Assembly: GCA_018432235.1 (NCBI GenBank)
Contig: JAHDLO010000031.1
Location: 17,479-81,478, forward strand
Length of the DNA stretch: 64,000 nucleotides
DNA from: Clostridiaceae bacterium
Lineage (GTDB): Bacteria; Bacillota; Clostridia; Peptostreptococcales; Natronincolaceae
Direction: 5' to 3'
Made by a program: the position numbers and the translations under genes. The notes under the pieces were generated by a model, which was given only the letters and a program-made list of their open reading frames with translations, searched no databases and had not been told where the DNA came from. Of this stretch, positions 16,493 to 25,908 are shown in pieces. Each line of letters begins with the position of its first letter. Within the stretch, counting starts at the first letter, position 1.

Positions 16493-17680
16493 ATGAGCAA
16501 TGTCCATGAATTAAGCTTTCTTAAGGAAAAGATTCAGGAGCTGAAGGATTTGGGGGTTTATCGAAAGCTACCAATTCTTGAGAGCGCCAGTGAAGCGGAG
16601 GTTATTTTAAACGGCAAGCGGGTTATAAACCTTTCCTCCAACAACTATTTAGGTTTTGCAAACCATCCTAGACTGAAAAAGGCTGCCATCGAAGCGGTTG
16701 AGAAGTATGGTGTCGGCTCAGGTGCTGTAAGGACCATCATCGGCAATATGGACCTGCATGAGGAAATGGAGAGATTATTAGCCGAGTTTAAGCGAGAAGA
16801 GGCTGTAATGACCTTTCAATCGGGCTTCAACTGTAATGCAGGGACGATTCAGGCCATCACTGAGAAGGGCGATGTTATCATTTCAGATGAGCTGAACCAT
16901 GCCAGTATCATTGACGGTGCTAGATTGAGCCGAGCTGATAAAACTGTTTACAAGCATTCTGACATGAACCACCTGGAGGCGGTTCTGAAGGAGTGCAGAG
17001 CTAAGTACAGAAATATTCTTATTATTACTGACGGTGTTTTCAGCATGGACGGGGATATTGCCCCATTACCGGATATTGTTGAGCTGGCTGAAAAATACAG
17101 CGCTATGACCTATGTTGATGATGCCCATGGCTCCGGTGTATTAGGTGAAAGCGGCAGAGGTACTGTTGACCACTTCCATCTTCATGGTAGGGTTGATTTC
17201 AGTATCGGAACATTATCTAAAGCAATTGGTGTTATCGGGGGTTATGTTGCCGGAAGCGAAACCATGAGGGAGTGGTTAAGCCACAGGGGTCGTCCGCTAT
17301 TATTCAGTACCTCCTTGCCGCCTGCAGCTGTTGGCTCTATTATCGAGGCAGTTAAGCTTTTAATGAGCACAACGGAATATACCGATAGGCTATGGGATAA
17401 TGCCAGGTTCTTTAAGGAAAAGATCAGCAGACTGGGCTTTAACATAGGGAATAGTGAAACGCCTATTACTCCTGTTATCATCGGGGATGAGGCTAAAACC
17501 ATGGAGTTCAGCAGAAGGCTGTTTGAGAATGGTGTTTTTGTCTCCGGTATTGTTTTCCCAACTGTGCCTAAGGGCTTAGGCAGGGTAAGATGTATGGTTA
17601 CCGCTGGGCATACTAAGGAGCAGCTGGAGAGGGCTGTTGAGGTGTTTAAGTTGGTTGGAGAGGAAATGAGGATATTGTAG
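16493..17680 (+). CDS. kbl: Glycine C-acetyltransferase (2-amino-3-ketobutyrate CoA ligase)
   Basis: 395 residues, the normal length for Kbl. It is an alpha-oxoamine synthase with PLP-binding Lys243 (GTLSKAIGVIGGY), the DDAHGSGVLG motif around residue 209-218 and SSNNYLGFANHP near residue 48-59. It cleaves 2-amino-3-oxobutanoate with CoA to glycine and acetyl-CoA in threonine breakdown, or runs in reverse. BioF is the closest alternative, but the N-terminus and the absence of other biotin genes favour Kbl. The usual partner tdh is not in the window. Strong SD TTAGGAGGT. A perfect terminator follows directly. Confidence 0.9.
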   Translation: MSNVHELSFLKEKIQELKDLGVYRKLPILESASEAEVILNGKRVINLSSNNYLGFANHPRLKKAAIEAVEKYGVGSGAVRTIIGNMDLHEEMERLLAEFKREEAVMTFQSGFNCNAGTIQAITEKGDVIISDELNHASIIDGARLSRADKTVYKHSDMNHLEAVLKECRAKYRNILIITDGVFSMDGDIAPLPDIVELAEKYSAMTYVDDAHGSGVLGESGRGTVDHFHLHGRVDFSIGTLSKAIGVIGGYVAGSETMREWLSHRGRPLLFSTSLPPAAVGSIIEAVKLLMSTTEYTDRLWDNARFFKEKISRLGFNIGNSETPITPVIIGDEAKTMEFSRRLFENGVFVSGIVFPTVPKGLGRVRCMVTAGHTKEQLERAVEVFKLVGEEMRIL

Positions 17681-17681
17681 T

Positions 17682-17721
17682 AAAAAAGTTGCTAGGCAGG
17701 AAAATGCCTAGCAACTTTTTT
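17682..17721. terminator. Strong terminator after kbl
   Basis: Perfect 17-bp stem AAAAAAGTTGCTAGGCA (17682-17698) with TGCCTAGCAACTTTTTT (17705-17721), six-base loop. A-rich and T-rich sides could serve both strands. Confidence 0.92.
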
Positions 17722-17740
17722 ATGAAATACATTGATGTGG

Positions 17741-18432
17741 TGGAAAAGCTGTAGAATAAATCCTCCCTGCTTAGTATTCGATGACTTTTATTGTATTTTT
17801 GAAGGTGAAAAGTCATTTCATAATGCGCGACTCAGGTTTGCTCTACAGCTTTTTTATTATGTAGTAGTGGTATGGAAATTAGCAAAAAGAGATAAAACAT
17901 GAGAAAAAACTCTTTAAGGAAATTAATAGTTGTGGAAAAGCTGTAGAATAAACCTTCCCTGCTTAGTATTCAATGACTTTTATTGTATTTTTGAAGGTGA
18001 AAAGTCATTTCATAATGCGCGACTCAGGTTTATTCTACAGCTTTTTCGTAGTAGCGTAGTGGTATAAAATTTAGAAGTGAAAATCTAAAAACAAAGAGAA
18101 AATAAATTTGCTGTATATGATGTGTGGAAAAGCTGTTGATCAAACCTTCCCTGCTTAGTATTCAATGACTTTTATTGTATTTTTGAAGGTGAAAAGTCAT
18201 CTCATAATGCGCGAATCGGATTTATTCTACAACTTTTTCTTAGTAGCGTAGTGGTATAAAATTTAGAAGTGAAAATCTAAAAACAAAGAGAAAATAAATT
18301 TGCTGTATATGATGTGGTGGAAAAGCTGCAGAATAAATCCTCCCTGCTTAGTATTCGATGACTTTTATTGTATTTTTGAAGGTGAAAAGTCGTCTCATAA
18401 TGCGCGAATCGGATTTATTCTACAGCTTTTTC
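17741..18432 (+). repeat. Four tandem copies of a structured non-coding unit (about 192-bp period)
   Basis: Copies start at 17741, 17933, 18125 and 18318. Each has a ~115-nt conserved module and a ~77-nt spacer. The module begins GGAAAAGCTGTAGAATAAA and ends TTTATTCTACAGCTTTTT, forming an outer stem (perfect in copy 2, partly mismatched in 1 and 3). An inner stem pairs ATGACTTTT with AAAAGTCAT; in copy 4 the right arm is AAAAGTCGT, keeping a wobble. CCTGCTTAGTATTC and CATAATGCGCGA between stems are nearly invariant. Spacers 2-3 and 3-4 are nearly identical; spacer 1-2 has diverged. The whole 17722-18573 gap has no reading frame. Confidence 0.9.
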
Positions 18433-18573
18433 GTAATGAGGTTATGGTAGTTAGTTTGAAATCTAGTTAAGAAAAGAAGAATATATAAAGCTGAGTTTAA
18501 TAAAATCAGGTTTATATTTCCAAGCAATTTGGGGGATATTGTATAGTGACAAACTTTGCTTGGAGGGTGACTT

Positions 18574-19677
18574 ATGAGGAAATTATGGCTGTGTTTTTTT
18601 ATTTTAATTTTGCTTTCTGTGGTTTTGATGGGCTGCAAAGATGGGGAGCAGGTGGAGGAGGTTAAAAGGACTAATGTTGAGGTATATCAGGTTCAGCCTC
18701 GTGGGATATCTGAGTCTGTTGCTGTTACTGCCCAGCTGAAGCCCCATCAGGAGGCCATGATTTTTCCGAAGACTCCGGGGCTGGAGGTTACTAATCTATC
18801 GGTGAAGGCTGGCGACGAGATAAAAAAAGGTGGCCATTTATTTGAGTTGGATAAGTCTATTGTACGCAAACAGGTGGATCAGGCTAAGCTGCATTATGAT
18901 AAAGCCAGGGAGAGTTATCAGCATCAAAGCGCTGAGATAAGAAAGCTTCAGCAGCAGTCGATTCCGGTTATTCAAATGAGAAATATGAGCGGAATGAACA
19001 TACCGAATGAGGAGAGCTTAAGTGCTACCTTGGCGGCTGCCGAGCTTCAGCTGGAGCAAGCCAGGATTGCATATGCCACTGCTCTGGAGCAGCTGAAGGA
19101 AATGGATTATATGGCACCTATAGCGGGCATAGTCAATCAGGTTAACATAATGGAAAATCAGATGGCTTTGCAGACAGGACCTGCTGTGGTAGTATCTGAT
19201 ATCAGCAAGCTAAAGGCACAGCTATCAGTTTCAGAGGGCTTAATGAGAGAGCTGAAGGTGGGGCAGCGGGTGCTGCTGAGGCTAAAGGATGCTGTGAAGG
19301 AAGGCAGCATTACTATGGTGAATCCCGTGGCCGATGCTAGAACCAATTTATATACTGTTGAGGCTATATTTGATAATGCCGACAGAAGTATATCCTCAGG
19401 GTCATTTTACAGGCTTGATATCCTTAAAAATCATAAGGATTCTGTTCTAACTATCCCTAAAGAGGCACTGCTTTATGATGAAGGCGGCAGCTATGTGTAT
19501 ATTGAAGACGCCGGCAGGGCTAAAAAATGCTATATCTCTGTTGGCATTGATGGTGGGGATGCCATCGAGGTAGATACGGGTTTAGCTCCTGATGACAGGG
19601 TAATCGTCAAAGGGCAGCAATTTCTGGAGGAGGGTTCAGTGGTTTTGGTCAGAGGTGATGCAAATGTCAATAATTAA
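18574..19677 (+). CDS. RND efflux periplasmic-adaptor-like lipoprotein (membrane fusion protein)
   Basis: 367 residues. The N-terminus is a lipoprotein signal (hydrophobic LWLCFFILILLSVVLMGC, lipobox LMGC, modified Cys21). It is followed by a biotinyl-lipoyl-like half (LKAGDEIKKGGHLFELD), an alpha-helical hairpin (about residues 90-170), the second lipoyl half and the beta-barrel domain, ending with the HlyD-type segment VIVKGQQFLEEGSVV. It pairs with the RND permease that overlaps its 3' end by 14 bases. In a Gram-positive cell it would sit outside the membrane without an outer-membrane channel. SD TGGAGGGTG. Confidence 0.9.
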   Translation: MRKLWLCFFILILLSVVLMGCKDGEQVEEVKRTNVEVYQVQPRGISESVAVTAQLKPHQEAMIFPKTPGLEVTNLSVKAGDEIKKGGHLFELDKSIVRKQVDQAKLHYDKARESYQHQSAEIRKLQQQSIPVIQMRNMSGMNIPNEESLSATLAAAELQLEQARIAYATALEQLKEMDYMAPIAGIVNQVNIMENQMALQTGPAVVVSDISKLKAQLSVSEGLMRELKVGQRVLLRLKDAVKEGSITMVNPVADARTNLYTVEAIFDNADRSISSGSFYRLDILKNHKDSVLTIPKEALLYDEGGSYVYIEDAGRAKKCYISVGIDGGDAIEVDTGLAPDDRVIVKGQQFLEEGSVVLVRGDANVNN

Positions 19678-22600
19678 ATGGGCAGTTAAAATGAAGGTGT
19701 CGGTGCTGATGCTGGTGGCTTTCATTCTACTGATGGGCTCTGTGGCATTATTCCGGCTTAACATAGATCTTCTTCCCAAAATGAATGTTCCGGTGGCAGT
19801 GGTCAATACGCGACTGCCGGGGGCAGGACCTCTGGAGATCGAGGCACTGATAACCAGACCTCTGGAGGAGGCTGTGGCTATGGTCCACAACATGAAAAGG
19901 GTTAACTCCATATCAGCCGAAGGGTATTCAATGATCATTGTTGAGTTCAATGATGGCACCAATATGGACTTTGCCACTCTGGAAATGAGGGAAAAAATTG
20001 ACTTAGTTAAAAATTATTTGCCGGAGGATGCAATAGAGCCGATGGTCTTAAAGATAGATCCCAATTCTATGCCGATTATGCTGATTGGTATAAGCGGAGA
20101 AGAGGATTTAGGCGCATTAAAGGAGCTGGCGGAGAATAAAATCAAGCCCCGGCTGGAACGTTTGGTGGGGGTGGCCTCTGTCACCACCACCGGAGGCTAT
20201 GAGGACATTATCGAAATAAAGACGGAGCCTTTAAAGCTGAACGCCTATGGTCTGACTCTGCAGCAGCTGGCAGGTCTATTAAAGGCAGAAAATTTAAATC
20301 TGCCTCTTGGTGAGATAGTTGACGGAAGCATCAGCAAGCTGGTGAGGACTGTGGGAGAATTCAAAGACCTGGAGGAAATCAGGAGCCTGCCGATACCTAC
20401 GCCCATAGGGAGCATAATTAGCCTTAAGGATATTGCTGAGGTCAACATCGTTAAGGGCAACCAGCTTCAGGTAGTTAAGATACAGGGGGAGGAGGGCATT
20501 AGGCTAACACTTCAGAAGCAGTCGATTGCCAATACCGTTCAGGTGGCAAATCGAGTCAATGCTGAGATTAGAAAATTGCAGCAGGAGCTGGGAGGCATAA
20601 GCATACAGCCGATAATTGATCAGTCTCAGTTTATAAAAACTGCCATAGGAAATGTAGGTCAAACTGCGATTTACGGTGGCATATTGGCGATTGCAGTGCT
20701 GTACATCTTTCTGAAGAGTATAAAAACCACCTCAATCATTGCACTGGCAATCCCCATATCGGTTATTGGCACCTTTGCCATGATGTATTTTTCAGGCATT
20801 ACATTGAATATATTATCCCTGGGGGGCTTTGCGCTGGGGGTAGGTATGCTGGTGGATAATGGCATCGTGGTCATTGAGAATATCCATAGATATAGGGAAG
20901 CGGGAAGTCCACCTGAGGATGCGGCAATACTGGGGGCTCAGGAGGTGGCTATGGCCGTCAGTGCCTCTACTCTCACGACAATTGCAGTATTTCTACCCAT
21001 TGTGTTTGTAGAAGGAATGACGGCACAAATATTTAAGGAGCTGGCCTTAACGGTTACCTATGCCCTTTTGGCCTCGCTGTTGATATCCCTGACTTTGGTG
21101 CCAATGCTGGCCTCCAGAATGATGGATAAGGAAGTAAGGTCGGATAAGGCGCATAAAAAATCTAAGGCCAGACATTTTGGTGGTTTATTTAACCGTATTC
21201 TAGGCTGGTATAGAAAGCTCTTGGGCTGGAGCTTAGTTCACAGAAGGGCTGTTATCGCCGCTGCCTTGGCTATGTTTTTATCAGCAGCCTATATGCTGAC
21301 CATAGTGGGGGCGGAATATTTTCCTGAATTCGATGAAGGCACCTTTAATATCGATATCAGGCTGCCCCATGGTGCTAATCTGGAGGACACGGAAAAGCTG
21401 ACGGCTGAGGTGGAGGCAATCGCGGGGAATTATCCTGAGGTGGAGGCTCTATTCAGCAATATAGGCGGAGGTGACGGCATGATGGCCACCGATAGCTTAA
21501 GGGCCAATAGAGCAACCATAGATGGCAGGCTGGTTTCTCAGAAGGATAGAGCTAAGTCAACTGCTGAGGTCATAGAGGAGATCAGAAAGGATCTCCAGAC
21601 TATTGTAGGGGCAGAAATCAGTATAACCAGCTCCTCCACCATGATGATGGCAGGCTTTGGTGGTGCTGCTGTTGAGGTTGAAGTCAGAGGAGATGACCTT
21701 GAGCTGCTTAAGGCGGTGTCATTGGATATTATTAAGCTTGTTAAAGGGGTAGAGGGCACCAGAGAGGTGGCGTCAAATTTTTCGGAGGGACGTCCTCAGC
21801 TGGAAATGCAACTAAAACGGCAGGAGGCGGCTAAATATGGCCTGCAGTCAGTTCAGGTGGCAGCCATTATCAGAGGGTATTTGGAGGGAGTAACCGCCAC
21901 CAGCTTTAGGCTGGAGGGCAGGGAGACTGCTGTTATTGTCAAGGGAGAGGACTATCTGAAGGAGGGTATCGGCAACTTTCTACAGGCACCAATACCTACC
22001 CCTTTAGGTATTACTGTACCCCTTCAGCAAATAGGGGAATTAATTGAGTCCAAGGGCCCAAATATCATTCGCAGAACCGACCAGGTGAGATCCATAACCA
22101 TTAGCGCTGCCATATTAAATCGAGACCTGAATAGTGTTGTGTCAGATATACAAAGGGGTATGGCAGCCTATAGCATGCCCGAGGGCTTCAGCTATTACTT
22201 TAGAGGTCAAAGGGAGCAGCTGATTGAGGCTTTTGGCAGCCTTTATTTGGTTGTTATATTGGCTGTTATTTTGGTATATATGATACTAGCATCACTTTTC
22301 CAATCCTTTCTTCATCCCTTCACCATTATGTTTTCTGTGCCGCTGGCCTTTACCGGTGCTGCCATCGGGCTTTTGGTGACCGGCAGGCCCGTCAGTGTGC
22401 CTGCCTTAATAGGTGCTGTGGTGCTGGCGGGTATAGTGGTAAACAATGGCATCGTCTTAATAGACTATATCAACGTATTAAGACAGCAGGAGAAGGCGCG
22501 TTCTGTGGCAATAATAGAAGCAGGCGAGACAAGGGTAAGGCCTATAATGATGACAACCTTAACAACCGTACTGGGACTATTGCCATTGGCGATTGGCTAC

Positions 22601-22741
22601 GGAGAAGGGGCAGAGGCTCAGGCACCTATGGCGATTGTAGTTATAGGAGGGCTTTTGCTGTCAACCCTGCTGACTCTGGTGGTAATACCTGTTATTTATT
22701 CATTATTTGATGATTTAATGGTAAAATTAAAGCATAGTTAA
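19664..22741 (+). CDS. RND-family efflux permease (HAE1/AcrB-like)
   Basis: I choose ATG 19664 (1025 residues) because AGAGGTGA lies 7 bases upstream; GTG/ATG codons at 19655-19658 are alternatives. The architecture is twelve membrane spans in two halves, each with a large external porter domain (about residues 35-320 and 555-835). Family motifs include GGFALGVGMLVDNGIVVIEN in TM4, with the proton-relay Asp pair region, and a second-half VLAGIVVNNGIVLIDYIN. It works with the upstream lipoprotein to export drugs, lipids or other hydrophobic compounds; the substrate is unknown. The 14-base overlap implies translational coupling. Confidence 0.92.
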   Translation: MSIIKWAVKMKVSVLMLVAFILLMGSVALFRLNIDLLPKMNVPVAVVNTRLPGAGPLEIEALITRPLEEAVAMVHNMKRVNSISAEGYSMIIVEFNDGTNMDFATLEMREKIDLVKNYLPEDAIEPMVLKIDPNSMPIMLIGISGEEDLGALKELAENKIKPRLERLVGVASVTTTGGYEDIIEIKTEPLKLNAYGLTLQQLAGLLKAENLNLPLGEIVDGSISKLVRTVGEFKDLEEIRSLPIPTPIGSIISLKDIAEVNIVKGNQLQVVKIQGEEGIRLTLQKQSIANTVQVANRVNAEIRKLQQELGGISIQPIIDQSQFIKTAIGNVGQTAIYGGILAIAVLYIFLKSIKTTSIIALAIPISVIGTFAMMYFSGITLNILSLGGFALGVGMLVDNGIVVIENIHRYREAGSPPEDAAILGAQEVAMAVSASTLTTIAVFLPIVFVEGMTAQIFKELALTVTYALLASLLISLTLVPMLASRMMDKEVRSDKAHKKSKARHFGGLFNRILGWYRKLLGWSLVHRRAVIAAALAMFLSAAYMLTIVGAEYFPEFDEGTFNIDIRLPHGANLEDTEKLTAEVEAIAGNYPEVEALFSNIGGGDGMMATDSLRANRATIDGRLVSQKDRAKSTAEVIEEIRKDLQTIVGAEISITSSSTMMMAGFGGAAVEVEVRGDDLELLKAVSLDIIKLVKGVEGTREVASNFSEGRPQLEMQLKRQEAAKYGLQSVQVAAIIRGYLEGVTATSFRLEGRETAVIVKGEDYLKEGIGNFLQAPIPTPLGITVPLQQIGELIESKGPNIIRRTDQVRSITISAAILNRDLNSVVSDIQRGMAAYSMPEGFSYYFRGQREQLIEAFGSLYLVVILAVILVYMILASLFQSFLHPFTIMFSVPLAFTGAAIGLLVTGRPVSVPALIGAVVLAGIVVNNGIVLIDYINVLRQQEKARSVAIIEAGETRVRPIMMTTLTTVLGLLPLAIGYGEGAEAQAPMAIVVIGGLLLSTLLTLVVIPVIYSLFDDLMVKLKHS

Positions 22742-22770
22742 AGAATAAGTAGCTACCGGGAGGGAGACAA

Positions 22771-23052
22771 ATGCTGGTTGGAGTTTGCACGATAAGGATA
22801 ATGTTATTTGAAGCCAATTCCCTTAAGGAAAAAAGGCATGTGGTGAAAAGTGTTATAGAGCGGGTTAAATCTAGATTTAATGTATCTATAGCAGAGGTGG
22901 GACAGCAGGATAAATGGCAGGTGGCAGAGATCGGCTTTTCATGTGTAACCAATAGCAGAAGACATGCCGATGAAATAATAAATAATGTGGTGAGATTCAT
23001 TGAAGGGGATGGTAGATTTGATGTCACCGCCTTTGATATGGAGATTTTGTAA
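22771..23052 (+). CDS. DUF503 family protein
   Basis: 93 residues, the family length. The pattern LPEANSLKEKRHVVKSVIERVKSRFNVSIAEVGQQD-like core (residues 11-46) and the end of the form FDVTAFDMEIL are typical of DUF503 (YlxP-like) proteins, which have a ferredoxin-like fold. YlxP is often encoded near infB and rbfA; here it is instead followed 11 bp later by nth. Function unknown, cytoplasmic. SD GGGAGGGAG. Confidence 0.87.
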   Translation: MLVGVCTIRIMLFEANSLKEKRHVVKSVIERVKSRFNVSIAEVGQQDKWQVAEIGFSCVTNSRRHADEIINNVVRFIEGDGRFDVTAFDMEIL

Positions 23053-23063
23053 GGGGGACATAA

Positions 23064-23729
23064 ATGAGAAAGAAACTACTGAATAAAGAGGAGACAAAAA
23101 AGACCCTGGCGATATTGAAGGGGCTATATCCTGATGCTAAAAGCGAGCTGGATTTCAGTAATCCCTTCGAGCTATTGATCGCTGTGATACTGAGTGCTCA
23201 ATGCACAGATAAAAGGGTAAATCAAGTAACTTCAAAGCTCTTTAAGGTTTTCAAAACCCCAGCGGATTTCCTTCAGCTGTCGGTGGAGGCGCTGGGGGAA
23301 TGGATTAGAAGCTGCGGCTTTTATAATACAAAGAGTAAAAACATACTGGAAACCTGTAGAATACTGGTGGAGGAATACAATGGAGAAATACCAACCGACA
23401 GAGACCAGCTGATGCAGCTTCCGGGGGTGGGCAGAAAGACTGCCAATGTGGTGGTAAGCAATGTATTCGGTGAGCCAGCCATAGCTGTGGACACACATGT
23501 TTTTCGAGTCTCCAACAGAATTGGTCTGGCGGCTGCCGACAATGTCAATAAAACAGAGGAGCAGCTGATGAAGCGTATTCCTAAAGAGCAGTGGTCCGAC
23601 GCCCATCATTGGATTATTCTGCATGGCAGAAGGGTCTGTAAGGCCAGAAAACCCCTATGTCCTCAATGCCCCTTAACCGAATACTGTCTGTATTATAAAA
23701 AAACTTTTATAGCTGCGGAGGACCATTAA
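23064..23729 (+). CDS. nth: Endonuclease III
   Basis: 221 residues. The helix-hairpin-helix LPGVGRKTANVV, with catalytic Lys in GRKTANV, and the catalytic Asp in AVDTHVFRVSNR are present. The C-terminal 4Fe-4S loop has four cysteines in the C-X6-C-X2-C-X5-C spacing (CKARKPLCPQCPLTEYC). It is a bifunctional DNA glycosylase/AP lyase removing oxidised pyrimidines. Start has GGGGG upstream; the gene is probably cotranscribed with the DUF503 gene. Confidence 0.96.
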   Translation: MRKKLLNKEETKKTLAILKGLYPDAKSELDFSNPFELLIAVILSAQCTDKRVNQVTSKLFKVFKTPADFLQLSVEALGEWIRSCGFYNTKSKNILETCRILVEEYNGEIPTDRDQLMQLPGVGRKTANVVVSNVFGEPAIAVDTHVFRVSNRIGLAAADNVNKTEEQLMKRIPKEQWSDAHHWIILHGRRVCKARKPLCPQCPLTEYCLYYKKTFIAAEDH

Positions 23730-23797
23730 CAGGAAATTCACTTTTTATGAAGAAAATATTATGTAATACATTAGTGATTCCGGAAAGGATGTAAGGG

Positions 23798-25798
23798 ATG
23801 AATAATATTAGCCTTCAGGGACAAAGGGTGTTTGCATTAGATATAGGTACACGAAGCGTAGTGGGGCTACTGGGTGGCAATAGCGACAATAAGCTCCTGA
23901 TTCAGCAGACTGCGGTTGCCTTTCATAAGGATAGAGTCATGATGGATGGTCAAATCCACGATATAGACGGTGTTGTGGAAATTGTCAGCCGTGTTAAGGG
24001 ACAGCTGGAGGAAGCCGCTGGGGCGCCATTGAAGGAGGTGGCGATAGCCGCCGCCGGTAGGGCCTTAAAAACCCATAGAATATCTGTTGAAAGGGAAATT
24101 GAGGGTATAACCCCCATAGATAAGTACATGGTTAACAGTCTTGAGCTGGAGGCTTTGCAGCTGGCTCAGATGCACTTAGAAGAGCAGTCTATAGATAATG
24201 CCAGCTACTTTTGTGTCGGGCATACAATAGTTAACTATTATCTCAACGATTCCTTAATTTTAAACCCGATTGGCCATCGCGGAAACAAGCTAAAGGTTGA
24301 TTTAATAGCCACCTTTTTACCCCATCTGGTGGTGGACAGCCTGAATACGGTTATGGCCAGAATAGGACTGGAGGTTTCCTATATGACGCTGGAGCCTATA
24401 GCGGCCATTGAGGTGGCGGTGCCTAAAAATGTCCGTCTGCTGAATGTTGTATTGGTGGATATCGGTGCCGGTACATCGGATATTGCCATCACCAAGGATG
24501 GCTCGGTGGTGGCTTATGCCATGACCTCAACGGCGGGGGATGAAATTACGGAAGCTCTGGCAAGGGCCTATTTATTAGATTTTGATACGGCTGAGCATAT
24601 AAAATGCAACCTTTCTAGTGAGGAGCAGCAGAAGGTGGTTGATATTATGGGCATCACCCAGGTGATAAGCTCAGAGGAAATATTAAATGCCATAAGCTCT
24701 TCTATAGCTTTAGTTGCAAAGGAGATTGCCGATAATATACTGCTGCACAATGATAGAGCCCCCAGCGCTGTATTTCTCATCGGTGGTGGCAGCCAAATCC
24801 CTCGCTTGCCTGAGGCCCTCGCTGAATTTTTAAATATGCCTAAGGAAAGAGTCGTAGTAAGAGGCGTGGAAATTATACAGAATCTGAAGCAGGAAAATCT
24901 CTTGCTGAAGGGGCCGGAGGGTATAACCCCTATAGGGATATTGGCGAAGGCCATTGAAAACAATTCTAAGGACTTTGTAAAGCTTACCATCAATGGTAAG
25001 GAAATTAAACTATTTCAATCAAAGCAGCTTAAGGTTATAGATGCCTTGGTTTCAATCGGCTTTAATCCCAGAGAGCTCATTCCTAAAAGAGGAAGAGCTG
25101 TGGCTGTTACAATAAACAACAGTATGAAGAGCTTTCATGGAGATTATGGCACTCCGGCAGAGATATTTGTCAATTACAAAAAGGCCAGCCTTGAGTCCCC
25201 CATCAACGGTGGTGATATCATCGACATTCATCCGGCTGTGGCCGGCAGTGATGCTGATATAGCTATTAAGGATATTATAAGGGCAGATCAGTATGTCTCC
25301 TATAATAATCAGCAGATGCCATTGGTATGGGATGTGGTTGTCAATGGTTTAAAGGTCAGCGGTGAATATATTCTTAAGGAGGGGGACAGATTAAGCTACA
25401 GGGAGATTACAAACCTGGCGGAGCTTTGTGAGTATCTGGAATTGGATAAGGATAAGCACCAATGGCAGATCAATGGAAGAACAGCAGGTCTTGAGAGTAC
25501 CTTAAAGCATATGGATGAAATTAACTGTCAGCGACTAGAAATCAGGGAGGCAACTGCTGAGGCAGCGGCAGCCGGTTATTTGGAGGAAGACTCAGCTAAG
25601 CTGCAGATAAGCTATAACGGTAAACCCCTTATTATTGACAACAAGAACAAAACCCTTCTATTTGTTGATATTTTTAATTATATAGACTTTGACGTATCGA
25701 CCTTAAAGGGAAGGCTGGTTTTAATGCTGAATGGTAGGCCGGCGAATTATACCGATATCCTGCAGGAGGGTGATGATATAGTAATACGATGGGAATAA
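23798..25798 (+). CDS. FtsA-like actin-fold protein with C-terminal extension
   Basis: 666 residues, much longer than FtsA (about 420). Residues 1-370 carry an actin-like ATPase: phosphate-1 VFALDIGTRSVVGLLG, an SHS2-like insertion, phosphate-2 VVLVDIGAGTSDIAI and adenosine motif VFLIGGGSQIPRLPEAL. The extra ~290 residues look beta-rich, with repeated ubiquitin-like segments (GKEIKLFQSKQLKVIDALV; NGKPLIIDNKNKTLLFVD; NGRPANYTDILQEGDDI). Clostridia encode such proteins in addition to true FtsA, annotated as cell division FtsA domain proteins. No amphipathic C-terminal anchor like that of FtsA is visible. The role is unknown, perhaps envelope or sporulation-related; the VanW gene follows by ~110 bp. 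Confidence 0.82.
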   Translation: MNNISLQGQRVFALDIGTRSVVGLLGGNSDNKLLIQQTAVAFHKDRVMMDGQIHDIDGVVEIVSRVKGQLEEAAGAPLKEVAIAAAGRALKTHRISVEREIEGITPIDKYMVNSLELEALQLAQMHLEEQSIDNASYFCVGHTIVNYYLNDSLILNPIGHRGNKLKVDLIATFLPHLVVDSLNTVMARIGLEVSYMTLEPIAAIEVAVPKNVRLLNVVLVDIGAGTSDIAITKDGSVVAYAMTSTAGDEITEALARAYLLDFDTAEHIKCNLSSEEQQKVVDIMGITQVISSEEILNAISSSIALVAKEIADNILLHNDRAPSAVFLIGGGSQIPRLPEALAEFLNMPKERVVVRGVEIIQNLKQENLLLKGPEGITPIGILAKAIENNSKDFVKLTINGKEIKLFQSKQLKVIDALVSIGFNPRELIPKRGRAVAVTINNSMKSFHGDYGTPAEIFVNYKKASLESPINGGDIIDIHPAVAGSDADIAIKDIIRADQYVSYNNQQMPLVWDVVVNGLKVSGEYILKEGDRLSYREITNLAELCEYLELDKDKHQWQINGRTAGLESTLKHMDEINCQRLEIREATAEAAAAGYLEEDSAKLQISYNGKPLIIDNKNKTLLFVDIFNYIDFDVSTLKGRLVLMLNGRPANYTDILQEGDDIVIRWE

Positions 25799-25908
25799 TC
25801 AGATGTAAAAGCAATTGGAATTATACTATTAGTGTAGGAATATATTTCTATAAGCTTAGAGATGTATTTTGCACTTTATGACATATTACTGCTTGAGGAG
25901 TGATGTCT

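Noticed and set aside
17741..18432. CRISPR array or integron attC array
   Set aside because: The repeated modules are about 115 nt and the spacers are nearly identical to each other, unlike CRISPR. There are no cas genes. attC-type core sites and an integron integrase are not visible and no cassettes lie between the modules.
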